64,000 nt of DNA from a virus, in the IMG/VR virus record IMGVR_UViG_3300045921_000803, positions 1-64,000 of that record; one strand, given 5' to 3'. The position numbers were made by a program, and so were the translations under genes. Below the pieces are notes generated by a model. The model saw nothing but the letters and a program-made list of their open reading frames with translations, made no database searches and had not been told where the DNA came from. Shown piece by piece: positions 34,476 through 42,769 of this stretch (its first letter is position 1; every line of letters starts with the position of its first letter).

Positions 34476-36868
34476 TACTTATTGCCTCCAAACCTAGGCT
34501 GCTCTGAGTCAGCAGGAGGAGCAGCCTTTTCTGGAGTTCCTACAAAAGAACTGTTGAGTGTGCTGATCGCCGTGCTAAGCATGCCCTTATCAACATCTTC
34601 TCCTTTATATGCCCTGGCTATTATGGAGGCGGATTCTCGTATGGCAGTATTGAATTCTGAAAGACCACTAATTACTATACCCACCTCTTTTTGGAAAGAC
34701 CCAACAACAGATACTGCGGAGATGTCCTCCTCCGCTTTCTGAGCTTTTAGTTTTTCCCCTGCTGTATCCGGAACACCTCCGGTAGCCATGCTCATCAGAT
34801 CTTTTGCTTCCTGTTCCGATCTTTTCTCGTCAGGAGATAGTTCTAAGCCAGCTATGCCTTTTACGAGCGCTTTTCTCTGCTCAGCAGACATCTTCGCTAC
34901 AGCATCACCCTGAGGTCCAGAATACATACCTGCTATTATGTCGGAGGAAAGTCTGTTGTATTCATCGCTGTTCGGATCTAGACCTTTTATCTGCTCCACC
35001 TTACTAGCGATGTCACCCCTTGTAACCATAGCAGGCTTCTTGATTTTTTCTATCAGCTCTTCTGGGCTGGAGATTCCTGCCTTTTTCATGATGTTCATCA
35101 TGAAAGGATCTCCTGACTTAGCGTTTGAAAGAATCTGCTCCTCGGTCATTCCCAGAAGTAGATTCTTCTCGTCGATACTTAAAAGTCTTAGCTTAGGGTC
35201 TCTATTTATTGCCGCAGCCTGGAGTGCTCCTCTGATTCCTCCAGAAGCCCCAGAAAGCTGATTCATAAAATTAGACGCGACAGCCGCACCCCTCATCTGA
35301 GACATACTACCGCCTGTCATAAAACCAGAGAAGCGTCCCATCAGCGCCTGCTGCGACCCCACGCTTGTTGCGTCGTTTCGCTGGAACATATCAAGCATAT
35401 TTTCTGTGAATACGTTCCTTTCCTGCCTATCCATACCACTGAACTGTGAACCCATGTTCTGTATATTAAGTAGAGCTTGAGCGCTATCTCCGCCGCCTCC
35501 CAATAAAGATGAAAGCCTTCCGTAGGCTCTGGCAGCGTTTGACAAACCTAAATTTCTTTCCAATCTTTGGGAGGTCAAGATTCCGCCGATATCTGTCATG
35601 GCACCGGTAGACCCTCCAGCAGAGGCTATGGCTCCCATGGCCCTTCTTGTATCGTCAAACTGGAATCCAGATCTGGCGTTTATTAGAAGCATCCTCTCCA
35701 TCTCTCTGTCGCTCATGCCGGTAGCTCTCTGAAGTGGAAGATTCTTCATCGTATCTTCTTGAAATCTCTGAAATGCAAAATTCTTTAAGCCTGAAGCCCG
35801 CTTTAAGGATTCGTAGTTTTCTTCTACTGCAGCTACCCTTCTTGCTTCCATCTGGGCATCATATTTACCGGTTAGCCGGTCAAGACCCTGATCGTATATT
35901 TCCGATGCTCCCCACACACCCGCACCGATGATGCCTGTCTTTGCAAGCAGACCTGCGCTTGCCAGAGCTGCGGGCGCTAATCCTAGGGTCAGTGCCCCGG
36001 CGGCTATGACTCCTATAGTCGCAGCCCCAAGCTTGATAAGATCGTTACGCCTGGTTGTCCGTATCTCTTCAGCCGCCATCTTTATCGCCCTACTTCTTTC
36101 CCCTGAGAAGGCAAGAGCATCTAAGGAGCCTCCGGTAAGAGACTGCAGGACAGGGGACGCTGCGCTTTGCATAGCACTGCCCTGTGCCGAAAGTATATTT
36201 CTAGGAGCTTCCGCAAATCTTTGTGATATGTCTGCGACGGTTCCCATACCTGCAGCCAAGAGAGATCCGACGCCGCCAGCAAGTGCTAGTGGGTTGGCCG
36301 CAGCAAAAGCTCCTAATCCTCTACCGACGGCTGTTCCAGCAGCCCCCATCTGACCTAAAAGACCAGCTCCTCCTTGACGAGCACCCATAGCTGCCATACC
36401 AGCCCTCTGGGCGATTCCAAAGAAACCTCCTTCTCCATTAAATCCAGGTGTTCTGATCCTGTTGGAGGCATCTATAGCAAGTTCTCGTGAGGCCTTTAGC
36501 TTTTCCTGGCTTGTAAGTATCTGCTTGTCAATTTCCAGGGTGTCTTTTCCTAGCTTCAACAGCTCTTTTTTCTTCAGAATTTGCTTGTCCAGCTCCTTGT
36601 TTATAAGATCCTGCTGTTTTTGCTGGTCCCTTATAAAGGAAAGTAGCTGCTGTCTTTCCCTCATCTCACCCTGATAGTTTCTAGTCTTCTCGGCCTCGGT
36701 TACAGGCCCTCCGATCCCTACACGACTGCTTGCTATTCGGGACTCGAACTGTGTCCTAGACTGGTCGGATGTTTGATAAATTTTCTGCAGCTTCTGCTGC
36801 ATGCCTTCCATCGCCCTGTCGAATTCTTTGGTATCGATTGCTGCAGAAAAACGAATCTCTTTTTTCAT
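34475..36868 (-). CDS. Tape-measure protein candidate
   Basis: A 797-residue protein and first gene of the minus-strand unit. The N-terminal ~120 residues are a coiled coil (FDRAMEGMQQKLQKIYQ, QQKQQDLINKELDKQILKKK). Gly/Ala-rich hydrophobic stretches follow (MAAMGARQGGAGLLGQMG, LAGGVGSLLAAGMG, LGLAPAALASAGLLAKTG), as in tape measures that line the tube and enter the membrane. The last part is helical and polar. If it sets tail length at ~0.15 nm per residue, the tail would be about 120 nm. It sits directly before hub and spike genes, as expected. Confidence 0.8.
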   Translation of the reverse strand: MKKEIRFSAAIDTKEFDRAMEGMQQKLQKIYQTSDQSRTQFESRIASSRVGIGGPVTEAEKTRNYQGEMRERQQLLSFIRDQQKQQDLINKELDKQILKKKELLKLGKDTLEIDKQILTSQEKLKASRELAIDASNRIRTPGFNGEGGFFGIAQRAGMAAMGARQGGAGLLGQMGAAGTAVGRGLGAFAAANPLALAGGVGSLLAAGMGTVADISQRFAEAPRNILSAQGSAMQSAASPVLQSLTGGSLDALAFSGERSRAIKMAAEEIRTTRRNDLIKLGAATIGVIAAGALTLGLAPAALASAGLLAKTGIIGAGVWGASEIYDQGLDRLTGKYDAQMEARRVAAVEENYESLKRASGLKNFAFQRFQEDTMKNLPLQRATGMSDREMERMLLINARSGFQFDDTRRAMGAIASAGGSTGAMTDIGGILTSQRLERNLGLSNAARAYGRLSSLLGGGGDSAQALLNIQNMGSQFSGMDRQERNVFTENMLDMFQRNDATSVGSQQALMGRFSGFMTGGSMSQMRGAAVASNFMNQLSGASGGIRGALQAAAINRDPKLRLLSIDEKNLLLGMTEEQILSNAKSGDPFMMNIMKKAGISSPEELIEKIKKPAMVTRGDIASKVEQIKGLDPNSDEYNRLSSDIIAGMYSGPQGDAVAKMSAEQRKALVKGIAGLELSPDEKRSEQEAKDLMSMATGGVPDTAGEKLKAQKAEEDISAVSVVGSFQKEVGIVISGLSEFNTAIRESASIIARAYKGEDVDKGMLSTAISTLNSSFVGTPEKAAPPADSEQPRFGGNK

Positions 36869-36980
36869 AAAACCTTAATAATAACAAATATTTGCATTCA
36901 TCAAAGCCAAAATTCTTAAAATAATACGCTCAGATGTAATATATGAAAGATTGTCCTGATATCATTATTTTTATAGTATC
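36869..36980. promoter_or_regulatory. Divergent promoter region at the tail-block / right-arm junction
   Basis: A 112-nt A/T-rich gap between divergently transcribed genes. The minus strand has GACAATCTTTCATATA (reverse complement of 36939-36954), a variant of the AATCTTAT motif. The plus strand has TATAGT at 36972-36977. That -10-like box is only 3 nt before the first ATG of the next gene, which argues for a downstream start of that gene. Confidence 0.4.
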
Positions 36981-37241
36981 ATGTTGACAACAATCAGTGC
37001 CTATGTAAAACTGACAAAAAAGGGGGCTCAGGTGGACAAGGAAAAGCTTAGGTTTGAGATAAAAAGGAAAAGGTTTATGCTTTATCTGACAGAAAGGCTC
37101 ATAAAGACGCCTCCCGACGAAATCTCTAAAACCATGAGCGCTCAGGCCGAAAAAATCAGGGACGAGATAGAAAACATGTCTAAGTTATTAAAACAAAAAC
37201 CCAATAAAACCAATAAGTTAAAAAAGAGGAGTAGAAAATGA
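36981..37241 (+). CDS. Small basic hypothetical protein
   Basis: An 86-residue, strongly Lys/Arg-rich helical protein ending KTNKLKKRSRK. The ATG at 36981 has no SD. A GTG at 37032, preceded by AGGGGG, gives a 69-residue version and better fits the TATAGT box at 36972-36977, so either start is possible. It overlaps the next gene by ATGA. No recognised family; it may bind nucleic acid. Confidence 0.68.
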   Translation: MLTTISAYVKLTKKGAQVDKEKLRFEIKRKRFMLYLTERLIKTPPDEISKTMSAQAEKIRDEIENMSKLLKQKPNKTNKLKKRSRK

Positions 37242-37552
37242 TGATGTTCTTAATATTTATGATCGGTTTAGCGTTAGGGTATGTAATTACTACAAAAGTT
37301 TTAAACAAAAAGGCTTCAGAAGAAGGCAAAAACGCCTACCATGCAGGTTTTGAGGCTGGCATCGAAAAGGGAAAAGCCGATCTTATAGCCGCAGCAGAGG
37401 CTTTTCAGCAAAAAAGCGATGAAGAGCTAACAAAGCTGCTGGATAAAAGCGAGCCGTTAAGTTACAAAATTTCTATGGAGACTGATGAACCCAAAGCCAA
37501 GAAGAGTGCTCCCAAGAAGGTTGCTAAAAAAGGCAAGCGCAAGAAAAGATAG
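37238..37552 (+). CDS. Single-pass membrane protein with basic tail
   Basis: A 104-residue protein. Residues ~2-20 (MMFLIFMIGLALGYVITT) are a membrane anchor. The next ~65 residues are helical and soluble. The last ~20 are Lys-rich (KKSAPKKVAKKGKRKKR) and probably contact nucleic acid or phospholipid. The ATGA overlap couples it to the gene upstream. An i-spanin-like layout (N-terminal anchor plus helix) is conceivable but unsupported by other evidence. Confidence 0.72.
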   Translation: MMMFLIFMIGLALGYVITTKVLNKKASEEGKNAYHAGFEAGIEKGKADLIAAAEAFQQKSDEELTKLLDKSEPLSYKISMETDEPKAKKSAPKKVAKKGKRKKR

Positions 37553-37563
37553 ACGAGGTGGCT

Positions 37564-37881
37564 ATGAGTACTTTACCAGGTGGTAAGAAAAATAAGATAG
37601 TCTATCCTGACGGCAGTTTTGGAGATGTGCCGTCTGATGGTACTGTGTTTATAGATCCTTACAGGCTAGGTGAAAGCTATCAGTGGGATGGATACCTAAA
37701 CGAATGGCTAGATGCGAAGGGCGATGTGTTTAAGCCCATCGCCAACTTGTCTGTGGGATTTGATGCTATGGTTATTCCTGAAGAACCCACTCCCGTGCGC
37801 GAACCCAGATGTACTTGTGGGGCATACTCTATAGGTACAGATAGACACTATACCTGGTGCGATTCAAAAGGGAAGCAATAA
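37564..37881 (+). CDS. Hypothetical protein with C-terminal Cys motif
   Basis: A 105-residue protein. An in-frame GTG at 37558 overlaps the GAGG SD, so the ATG at 37564 is the start. It contains a YPDGSFGDVPSDGTVFIDP segment and ends with RCTCGAYSIGTDRHYTWCD, a possible metal-binding Cys/His cluster. No family is recognised. Its stop overlaps the next start (TAATG). Confidence 0.75.
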   Translation: MSTLPGGKKNKIVYPDGSFGDVPSDGTVFIDPYRLGESYQWDGYLNEWLDAKGDVFKPIANLSVGFDAMVIPEEPTPVREPRCTCGAYSIGTDRHYTWCDSKGKQ

Positions 37882-38192
37882 TGCTTAAGAATTTTTTAAC
37901 AAGTGTTTTTAAAACAATGCCTTCGGTATCTACCGTGATGATATTGACGGGTTTCCTGTTTACGAAGAATGTAGGGATCTTATCAGCAGCCATGTTTTAT
38001 CTAGGGGGCATGTTTGGCTTTCTCTCCCAGCTAGACAAAGAAAGGGAAGATATCATAAAAGGGTTGGTGGTTTGGTCCATACTCTCTGTGCCAATGCTGG
38101 ACTATTTTTGGGCGATAAACTATAATTATCTATTAATATTCTTTATGGTGCTAAGTATGGGACTTTCTCTTTTACAGAAGGCAGGACGATGA
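37881..38192 (+). CDS. Small multi-pass membrane protein
   Basis: A 103-residue hydrophobic protein with three to four predicted membrane segments (VSTVMILTGFLFTKNVGIL, AAMFYLGGMFGFLSQL, GLVVWSILSVPMLDYFW, NYLLIFFMVLSMGLSLL). The start at 37881 overlaps the previous stop. Size and topology would suit a holin, but no lysis enzyme is recognised nearby. Confidence 0.75.
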   Translation: MLKNFLTSVFKTMPSVSTVMILTGFLFTKNVGILSAAMFYLGGMFGFLSQLDKEREDIIKGLVVWSILSVPMLDYFWAINYNYLLIFFMVLSMGLSLLQKAGR

Positions 38193-38425
38193 AAACAGGA
38201 AGCGGATACTATGAAGTGTATGCGGTGATCGAAAAACTCCCCTGGGTTTTCGAGCCACGGATTCTTTTTTATGCAGAGACTGAGAAGGAGGCTAGCATGG
38301 AGGTTAGCAGACTTAATGGCGCCCCTGATTCTCAGTCTACTTTTTACGTTGCTAAGGTGGTTGTTAGCAACCACATCTCATATCCCCCGAAATACGTAGG
38401 CAAAATCATCATAGGAACATATTGA
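38189..38425 (+). CDS. Small hypothetical protein
   Basis: A 78-residue soluble protein (YYEVYAVIEKLPWVFEPRIL, FYAETEKEASMEVSRLNG) with an alternating beta-alpha-beta look. It is coupled at both ends by 4-nt and 1-nt overlaps. No family is recognised. Confidence 0.75.
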   Translation: MKTGSGYYEVYAVIEKLPWVFEPRILFYAETEKEASMEVSRLNGAPDSQSTFYVAKVVVSNHISYPPKYVGKIIIGTY

Positions 38426-38802
38426 TGGGTGTCAACAGTGTGGTTCTTTCAGGTTTGGTTGGAGTCATGTGCCAAAACTTTGGCGACAATCCCTTTGACC
38501 AAAATATCATAAACTACGAAAGAGCCTGCACATCGGCAATAGAAGCCTCTACCCGCCAGGCAGGTGTGTACGATAGGATAAGAAGCTGGGAAAAAAGACA
38601 GTTGAAGAGTACGGAGAAAGCGCTGAAGAATTATCTGGGACTCAAAACTCTTGAGATAAGCGCAACATCCCTCCTGATAGCCAATGTGCTCATGGGAGGA
38701 AGGGCTTCGATAAGACTAGGCAAGGGGCCTCTGGATGGTAATTATTACACACAGCTAGGAGGCGGCGGAGATGTCTTTCTCGGAGTTGGATGGGACTTTT
38801 AA
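38425..38802 (+). CDS. Exported or membrane hypothetical protein with beta C-terminus
   Basis: A 125-residue protein. The ATG at 38425 overlaps the previous stop. The N-terminus (MGVNSVVLSGLVGVMC) is hydrophobic and signal-like. A helical, charged middle follows. The last ~40 residues are Gly-rich beta ending FLGVGWDF, like the C-terminal strands of outer-membrane barrels and similar to the ending of the exported protein at 54376-54864. Its function is unknown. Confidence 0.7.
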   Translation: MGVNSVVLSGLVGVMCQNFGDNPFDQNIINYERACTSAIEASTRQAGVYDRIRSWEKRQLKSTEKALKNYLGLKTLEISATSLLIANVLMGGRASIRLGKGPLDGNYYTQLGGGGDVFLGVGWDF

Positions 38803-39137
38803 TGGAAAATAGAGGCGGCAGATACCTAGAAGAGAGGGAGGCTGAGTTCGTAGATAATGCTGGATATCTGGTAAAGGTGACGATTGAGCCCACAAGATCA
38901 ACTACAAGGCTGCTTTACTTCTTAGGGCTAAAAAAGCCGCAACACGTTTCTTTAGAAATATACGACTATCAAAAAGACTCTACAGAATTCGTAGTTCTTT
39001 CAGAAACAAAAGAAAAAGGTCTGTATAATGGAATATTTGAAACCAGAAAAGGGACCAAGCTTGTCAGGGTTATTATGGATAGCAATTTCGACGATGGATG
39101 GAAGGCTGAGATCTACATAGAGAGGCTTTTTAGCTGA
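38802..39137 (+). CDS. Hypothetical protein
   Basis: A 111-residue soluble protein with beta-rich pattern (AGYLVKVTIEPTRSTTRLLY, HVSLEIYDYQKDSTEFVVLS, GTKLVRVIMDSN). The frame is open to 38790, but the ATG at 38802 overlaps the previous stop (TAATG) and is preferred. No recognised family. Confidence 0.74.
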   Translation: MENRGGRYLEEREAEFVDNAGYLVKVTIEPTRSTTRLLYFLGLKKPQHVSLEIYDYQKDSTEFVVLSETKEKGLYNGIFETRKGTKLVRVIMDSNFDDGWKAEIYIERLFS

Positions 39138-39358
39138 TGGTTTTTTTATTGGCTTACCTATTCATTTCATCCGATGTTTCTTGTCCCGATACAATTGTTA
39201 TCAACGAGACTTCCGTATGGAATACCGTGGACAAAAGATCCCTAAGGTCGGCTAAAAGTCGGTGTGTGGTTTACTATCCGGAAAGCCCCTGTTTAAAAAA
39301 GTTTGTAAAAAAATCAGAAAGAACATACTGGGCCATATGCGGAGACTCCAAGGATTGA
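39137..39358 (+). CDS. Small secreted Cys-containing protein
   Basis: A 73-residue protein with a short signal peptide (MVFLLAYLFISSDVSC). Four Cys residues (16, 43, 52, 68) could form two disulfides in the periplasm. The start overlaps the previous stop (TGATG). No family is recognised. Confidence 0.7.
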   Translation: MVFLLAYLFISSDVSCPDTIVINETSVWNTVDKRSLRSAKSRCVVYYPESPCLKKFVKKSERTYWAICGDSKD

Positions 39359-39367
39359 TGAAAATAT

Positions 39368-39532
39368 ATGGAAAACAACAGGTACGGGATCAAACAGAAA
39401 GTTGTCCTAACCATCGCCATAATTTTAATTCCAGGTGCCATACCAGCCATCTTGGCAGCCACAATATATAAGAATAGAAAAAAGATACTATCTTATTTTA
39501 AAAAAAATACAAAAGAAGAAGATGAGGTTTGA
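39368..39532 (+). CDS. Small single-pass membrane protein
   Basis: A 54-residue open frame starting ATG GAA AAC. One strong membrane segment (VVLTIAIILIPGAIPAILAA) is followed by a basic stop-transfer YKNRKK and an acidic tail. The AAGGA SD is 14 nt away and better placed for an alternative 37-residue frame starting at 39358, so the call rests on the clear membrane topology. Confidence 0.55.
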   Translation: MENNRYGIKQKVVLTIAIILIPGAIPAILAATIYKNRKKILSYFKKNTKEEDEV

Positions 39533-39556
39533 CGTTTACAGGATTGGTGATAATAT
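39529..39556 (+). promoter_or_regulatory. Strong sigma-70-like promoter
   Basis: TTGACG (39529-39534), a 16-nt spacer, then TAATAT (39551-39556). The -35 overlaps the stop of the small membrane gene. The expected start near 39563 lies 45 nt before a terminator hairpin and 100 nt before the next gene. Confidence 0.6.
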
Positions 39557-39607
39557 GAATACACCTCCCTTTCGTTGCTTGTGATCCGTCGTGTAGTAAC
39601 AAGCTAG

Positions 39608-39645
39608 ATGGGGTCTGGAAGATCGTTTCCAGGCCCCATTGATTT
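39608..39645 (+). terminator. Terminator or attenuator hairpin
   Basis: ATGGGGTCTGGAA (39608-39620) pairs with TTCCAGGCCCCAT (39627-39639) through 12 Watson-Crick pairs and one G-U. The loop region is GATCGT and the downstream run is TGATTTTT. It lies between a strong promoter and the next gene, so it would either end a ~80-nt RNA or attenuate the operon. Confidence 0.75.
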
Positions 39646-39663
39646 TTGGAGGTAGGAGTTTTC

Positions 39664-40485
39664 ATGTCGAAAAAAAGAATAGACAGAGTCATGGAAAATG
39701 CCCTTATAAAACGCAAGCTAGAAATATATAGCATGGAACTCGATCGATGGAACTTTGGCTCCATGGTGGATGGTGTGTGGGTAGATGACCAGAAACCAAA
39801 AGCGGACGGCACCTATGACAAGATGGGTTTAGATAGTTCTGATGTGTGCGCATACTGGAAAACGTACTGGTGGAAGCCACATATGTGGAAAGATTTTATA
39901 TCTTCGTTCGGGCCTTATTTTTCCAACATAAAAGAATTCGTGATAGAAGGATTCTTTACAAACCTGATAAAAAGGCCTAAATATCTTTTAAGACTGATAA
40001 AAAACTGGGTTATCGAAGATTCGCCATTTGCTATAGATAGGAGTGGATGGGTGTGGGTTTGTGATTCAAGAACACGTGTTATACAATCACACGCATATGA
40101 AATGGCTCAAAAGATGGTTGCTGTTGAGAAGGGATATAAGGATTACTACGACTACTTTGAGAAGACTGGTCACCTTTATGATAGTGAGGCAGAGAAAGAA
40201 AAGATAGACAGTCTAGCAAAAAAACTGATAGGTGCAAATCCAAATTTGGTTTTTGAAGATTTTTTAGATGAGCATGATTACAGACCTGCGGCACCTTACC
40301 TGTGGCTTAACAAAGCAGACATCACATGCTTTGTCATAGATGAGAAGGTAGCACCTTTTGACATGAGGGATGGATGGTCTAGTGCTGGCCTTTGCAAGCC
40401 CATAGCGGCATGGGTAAAAGTGGCCTACGGCATAGATATCGATGTTGTTTATAAGGCCGAAAAGAAAGAAGACGACCATGACTAA
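39664..40485 (+). CDS. Hypothetical Trp-rich protein
   Basis: A 273-residue protein. The frame is open to 39646, but TAGGAG precedes the ATG at 39664. It is rich in Trp/Tyr (CAYWKTYWWKPHMWKDF, RSGWVWVCDS). It has a helical centre and a C-terminal WLNKADITCFVIDEKVAP segment. No family is recognised. Its last codons overlap the start of the oxygenase gene by 8 nt. Confidence 0.75.
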   Translation: MSKKRIDRVMENALIKRKLEIYSMELDRWNFGSMVDGVWVDDQKPKADGTYDKMGLDSSDVCAYWKTYWWKPHMWKDFISSFGPYFSNIKEFVIEGFFTNLIKRPKYLLRLIKNWVIEDSPFAIDRSGWVWVCDSRTRVIQSHAYEMAQKMVAVEKGYKDYYDYFEKTGHLYDSEAEKEKIDSLAKKLIGANPNLVFEDFLDEHDYRPAAPYLWLNKADITCFVIDEKVAPFDMRDGWSSAGLCKPIAAWVKVAYGIDIDVVYKAEKKEDDHD

Positions 40486-41341
40486 GCTAAGGTTGGTGAA
40501 AAACTTTGTCATAAAGAATGCAGACATGAAAAACCCCAACTGGGCAGGGATAGTGATAGAGTCGTTTAAAGAAACTGGTTTCGCCGTTATAAGGAATCAC
40601 GGGATACCTGTAAACATGATCGATGCAGCCTATACACAGTGGGCAGATTTTTTTCGTACAGAAAACAAGTTCAGGTATCAGGCAAAAGACAACGGTAACG
40701 GATACTTCCCCGTAGGAACAGAAAATGCCAAGGGTTATTCTGTAAAGGATGTGAAAGAATTCTATCATCTGTTCTACCCTTTTGATCGGGTCCCGTTGGG
40801 GATAAGCATCACCACCATGCAGTCCCTATCATACAAATTGATGGAGATAGCAAGGCAGATCCTGTTTGTGCTGCAATCAGAGATACCGAAAGATCTTGCC
40901 AAGGTTCAGGGAGAGAGTCTCCACCACATGGTGAAAAGCTCCTCGTCTACATTGCTAAGGATACTACACTACCCACCACTACCGGACGATATAGAAAAGG
41001 GTGCGGTAAGGGCTGCGCCTCATGAGGATATCAACCTGATAACCCTTCTCATAGCCGCAACGCAACCAGGCTTGCAGGTGATGGGTCTTGATGGCCAGTG
41101 GCAGGATATCGATTGTGAGCCCGGTTCCATAGTCGTAAACGTAGGAGACATGCTACAAAAAGCTACGAACGGACTACTTAAGAGTACGCCCCACAGGGTT
41201 GTTAACCCTACAGGCCCTAACGTTTCAAGGTATTCTATGCCTCTTTTCGTACACCCTAGGAACGAATGCGTTATTTCGGAAAATTTGACGGCAGGTCAGT
41301 ATCTAGAAGAAAGGCTTTTGGAGATTGGATTAAAAAAATGA
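40478..41341 (+). CDS. 2-oxoglutarate/Fe(II)-dependent oxygenase (IPNS-like)
   Basis: A 287-residue protein of the isopenicillin-N-synthase-like dioxygenase superfamily. The iron triad is HED (His182, Asp184) and STPHRVV (His239). The 2OG-binding pair is RYSMP (Arg251, Ser253). The N-terminal GFAVIRNHGIP is the usual DIOX_N motif. Such enzymes hydroxylate or oxidise small molecules, bases or proteins; the substrate is unknown. Phage versions may modify nucleobases or host metabolites. The start at 40478 is chosen over an upstream in-frame codon because it overlaps the previous stop. Confidence 0.9.
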   Translation: MTKLRLVKNFVIKNADMKNPNWAGIVIESFKETGFAVIRNHGIPVNMIDAAYTQWADFFRTENKFRYQAKDNGNGYFPVGTENAKGYSVKDVKEFYHLFYPFDRVPLGISITTMQSLSYKLMEIARQILFVLQSEIPKDLAKVQGESLHHMVKSSSSTLLRILHYPPLPDDIEKGAVRAAPHEDINLITLLIAATQPGLQVMGLDGQWQDIDCEPGSIVVNVGDMLQKATNGLLKSTPHRVVNPTGPNVSRYSMPLFVHPRNECVISENLTAGQYLEERLLEIGLKK

Positions 41342-41721
41342 GCTATCAGCCAAAAACAGGAAAACAGGAAGATCTTGAGAATATGGTGTCGAAAAGAATA
41401 GATGAGATGCTAGGATCTATAAAGTCCGTCTCCACCATGTATGTAGAACCAGGTGATGTTGTCGTTGTTAAGGTGAGTGATAGGGTCAACGACCAGGAAG
41501 CTTCAAAGCTTCAGCAGATTTTAGGCTCAGTATTCAATAAGAATAAAGGTGTATTCCTTGCCGAAGATATCGACATCTCGATCGTAAAGCGTGGCGAGAT
41601 CGTAGAAGATGTCGAGAAAACCATGCTTAGGGAACAGGTCGCAGATCTTGAGAGGCGTCTACGTATAATCGAAGCCAAGCTCGAATCTAGCGCAAAAGAC
41701 ACAGGTTTCGTCTCAGAATAA
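41338..41721 (+). CDS. Hypothetical protein with C-terminal coiled coil
   Basis: A 127-residue protein. The ATGA overlap with the oxygenase stop fixes the start. The middle has a beta-alpha-beta pattern (MYVEPGDVVVVKVSDR then LQQILGSVFNKNKGVFLAED). The C-terminal helix (LREQVADLERRLRIIEAKLE) is a coiled coil. The PGDVVVVK and FLAEDIDI elements are common in small phage and mycobacterial-type proteins of unknown function. Confidence 0.75.
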   Translation: MSYQPKTGKQEDLENMVSKRIDEMLGSIKSVSTMYVEPGDVVVVKVSDRVNDQEASKLQQILGSVFNKNKGVFLAEDIDISIVKRGEIVEDVEKTMLREQVADLERRLRIIEAKLESSAKDTGFVSE

Positions 41722-41749
41722 GACATTATAAAATATTTACAATAAATAA

Positions 41750-41779
41750 TTGGACAACAAAACCACTTCGTGACATACT
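41750..41779 (+). promoter_or_regulatory. Candidate promoter of the DUF932 gene
   Basis: TTGGAC (41750-41755), an 18-nt spacer, then CATACT (41774-41779), in the 81-nt gap before the DUF932 gene. The leader ends in TAGGAGGTTTTATG. Confidence 0.4.
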
Positions 41780-41802
41780 GATCTCAACCAATAGGAGGTT
41801 TT

Positions 41803-42762
41803 ATGAGTCACGAGGTAGAAAAGATGATGTTTGTAGGTGAGGTTCCCTGGCATAGTTTGGGACACAGATTCTCCCACGCACCAAGCTTAGAAGAAGCCCT
41901 TGTCGCCGCTGGACTTAACTGGAAAGTCACCACTGAGCCAGTTTTCTCAGGATTAGGAGAAAAAGTCGAAGCTCAGCTAACTCGTCGCGACAGCGATCAA
42001 TCCATCCTAGGTGTCGTGGGTCCTAAGTATGTTCCACTTCAGAATAGCGAAGCTTTTGAATTCTTCAGACCATTCATCGAACAAAAAGAAGCATCCATCG
42101 AAACAGCAGGAAGCCTTCGAATGGGTAAGCGAGTGTGGGTTTTGGCAAAGATCAACCGTGACCCGCTTGTAGTAAAAGGCAATGACATCGTTGACAAGTA
42201 TGTACTTGTTTCAAACAGTCACGATGGAACACTAGCAGTTCGAGTGGGCTTCACTCCCGTTCGTGTGGTGTGCAATAATACGCTAACCCTAGCCATCAAC
42301 TCAGAAGCATCTAAGCTTATCCGGATCAAACACACCAAAAACGTGGTCGACAACATGAACAATATCCGAGACATCATGAACCTTGCAGATTCTGAGTTTG
42401 AAGCTACTGCTGAGCAGTATAGACTCCTAGCCTCAAAAAACATCAACAGCAAAGACCTAGAAAAGTACGTAAAGCTTGTGTTCAATACATCAAAGCGCAT
42501 CATCGAGGCTGAAGGAAATCTAGAAGATATCAACAACAAGCGCATCATCGAGCAGATCGAGCCACTTTTTGTGTCTGGAATCGGAAACGATATGCCAGAG
42601 ATCAAAGGAACAATGTGGGCAGCATACAACGCAATCACTGAGTTCTTACAGTATAAAAGAGGCGAAGATCAAGCTAGCCGACTAGACAGTTTGTGGTTTG
42701 GTCAAGGTGCAACACTAAACAAGAAAGCTCTTGAAACCGCTATCGTAATGGCGGCTTCGTAA
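41803..42762 (+). CDS. DUF932 / TIGR03299 phage-plasmid family protein
   Basis: A 319-residue protein with the family hallmark VPWHSLGHRF near the N-terminus. Later blocks are LGVVGPKYVPLQNSEAFEFF, GKRVWVLAKI, VSNSHDGTLAVRVGFTPVRV and VCNNTLTLA. The family is widespread on phages and plasmids and has no settled function. The gene has its own candidate promoter and a terminator, so it is a single-gene unit. It uses many CGN arginine codons, unlike the AGA/AGG-rich neighbours, which may reflect separate acquisition or high expression. Confidence 0.9.
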   Translation: MSHEVEKMMFVGEVPWHSLGHRFSHAPSLEEALVAAGLNWKVTTEPVFSGLGEKVEAQLTRRDSDQSILGVVGPKYVPLQNSEAFEFFRPFIEQKEASIETAGSLRMGKRVWVLAKINRDPLVVKGNDIVDKYVLVSNSHDGTLAVRVGFTPVRVVCNNTLTLAINSEASKLIRIKHTKNVVDNMNNIRDIMNLADSEFEATAEQYRLLASKNINSKDLEKYVKLVFNTSKRIIEAEGNLEDINNKRIIEQIEPLFVSGIGNDMPEIKGTMWAAYNAITEFLQYKRGEDQASRLDSLWFGQGATLNKKALETAIVMAAS

Positions 42763-42769
42763 AAATTAC

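Noticed and set aside
36981-37032. Leaderless mRNA for the 36981 gene
   Set aside because: The TATAGT box is 3 nt from the ATG, too close even for a leaderless transcript; a GTG start at 37032 is the simpler explanation.
37238-39532. Lysis cassette (holin, endolysin, spanin)
   Set aside because: Several small membrane and exported proteins fit the topology, but no endolysin-type gene is recognisable, so the label is not supported.
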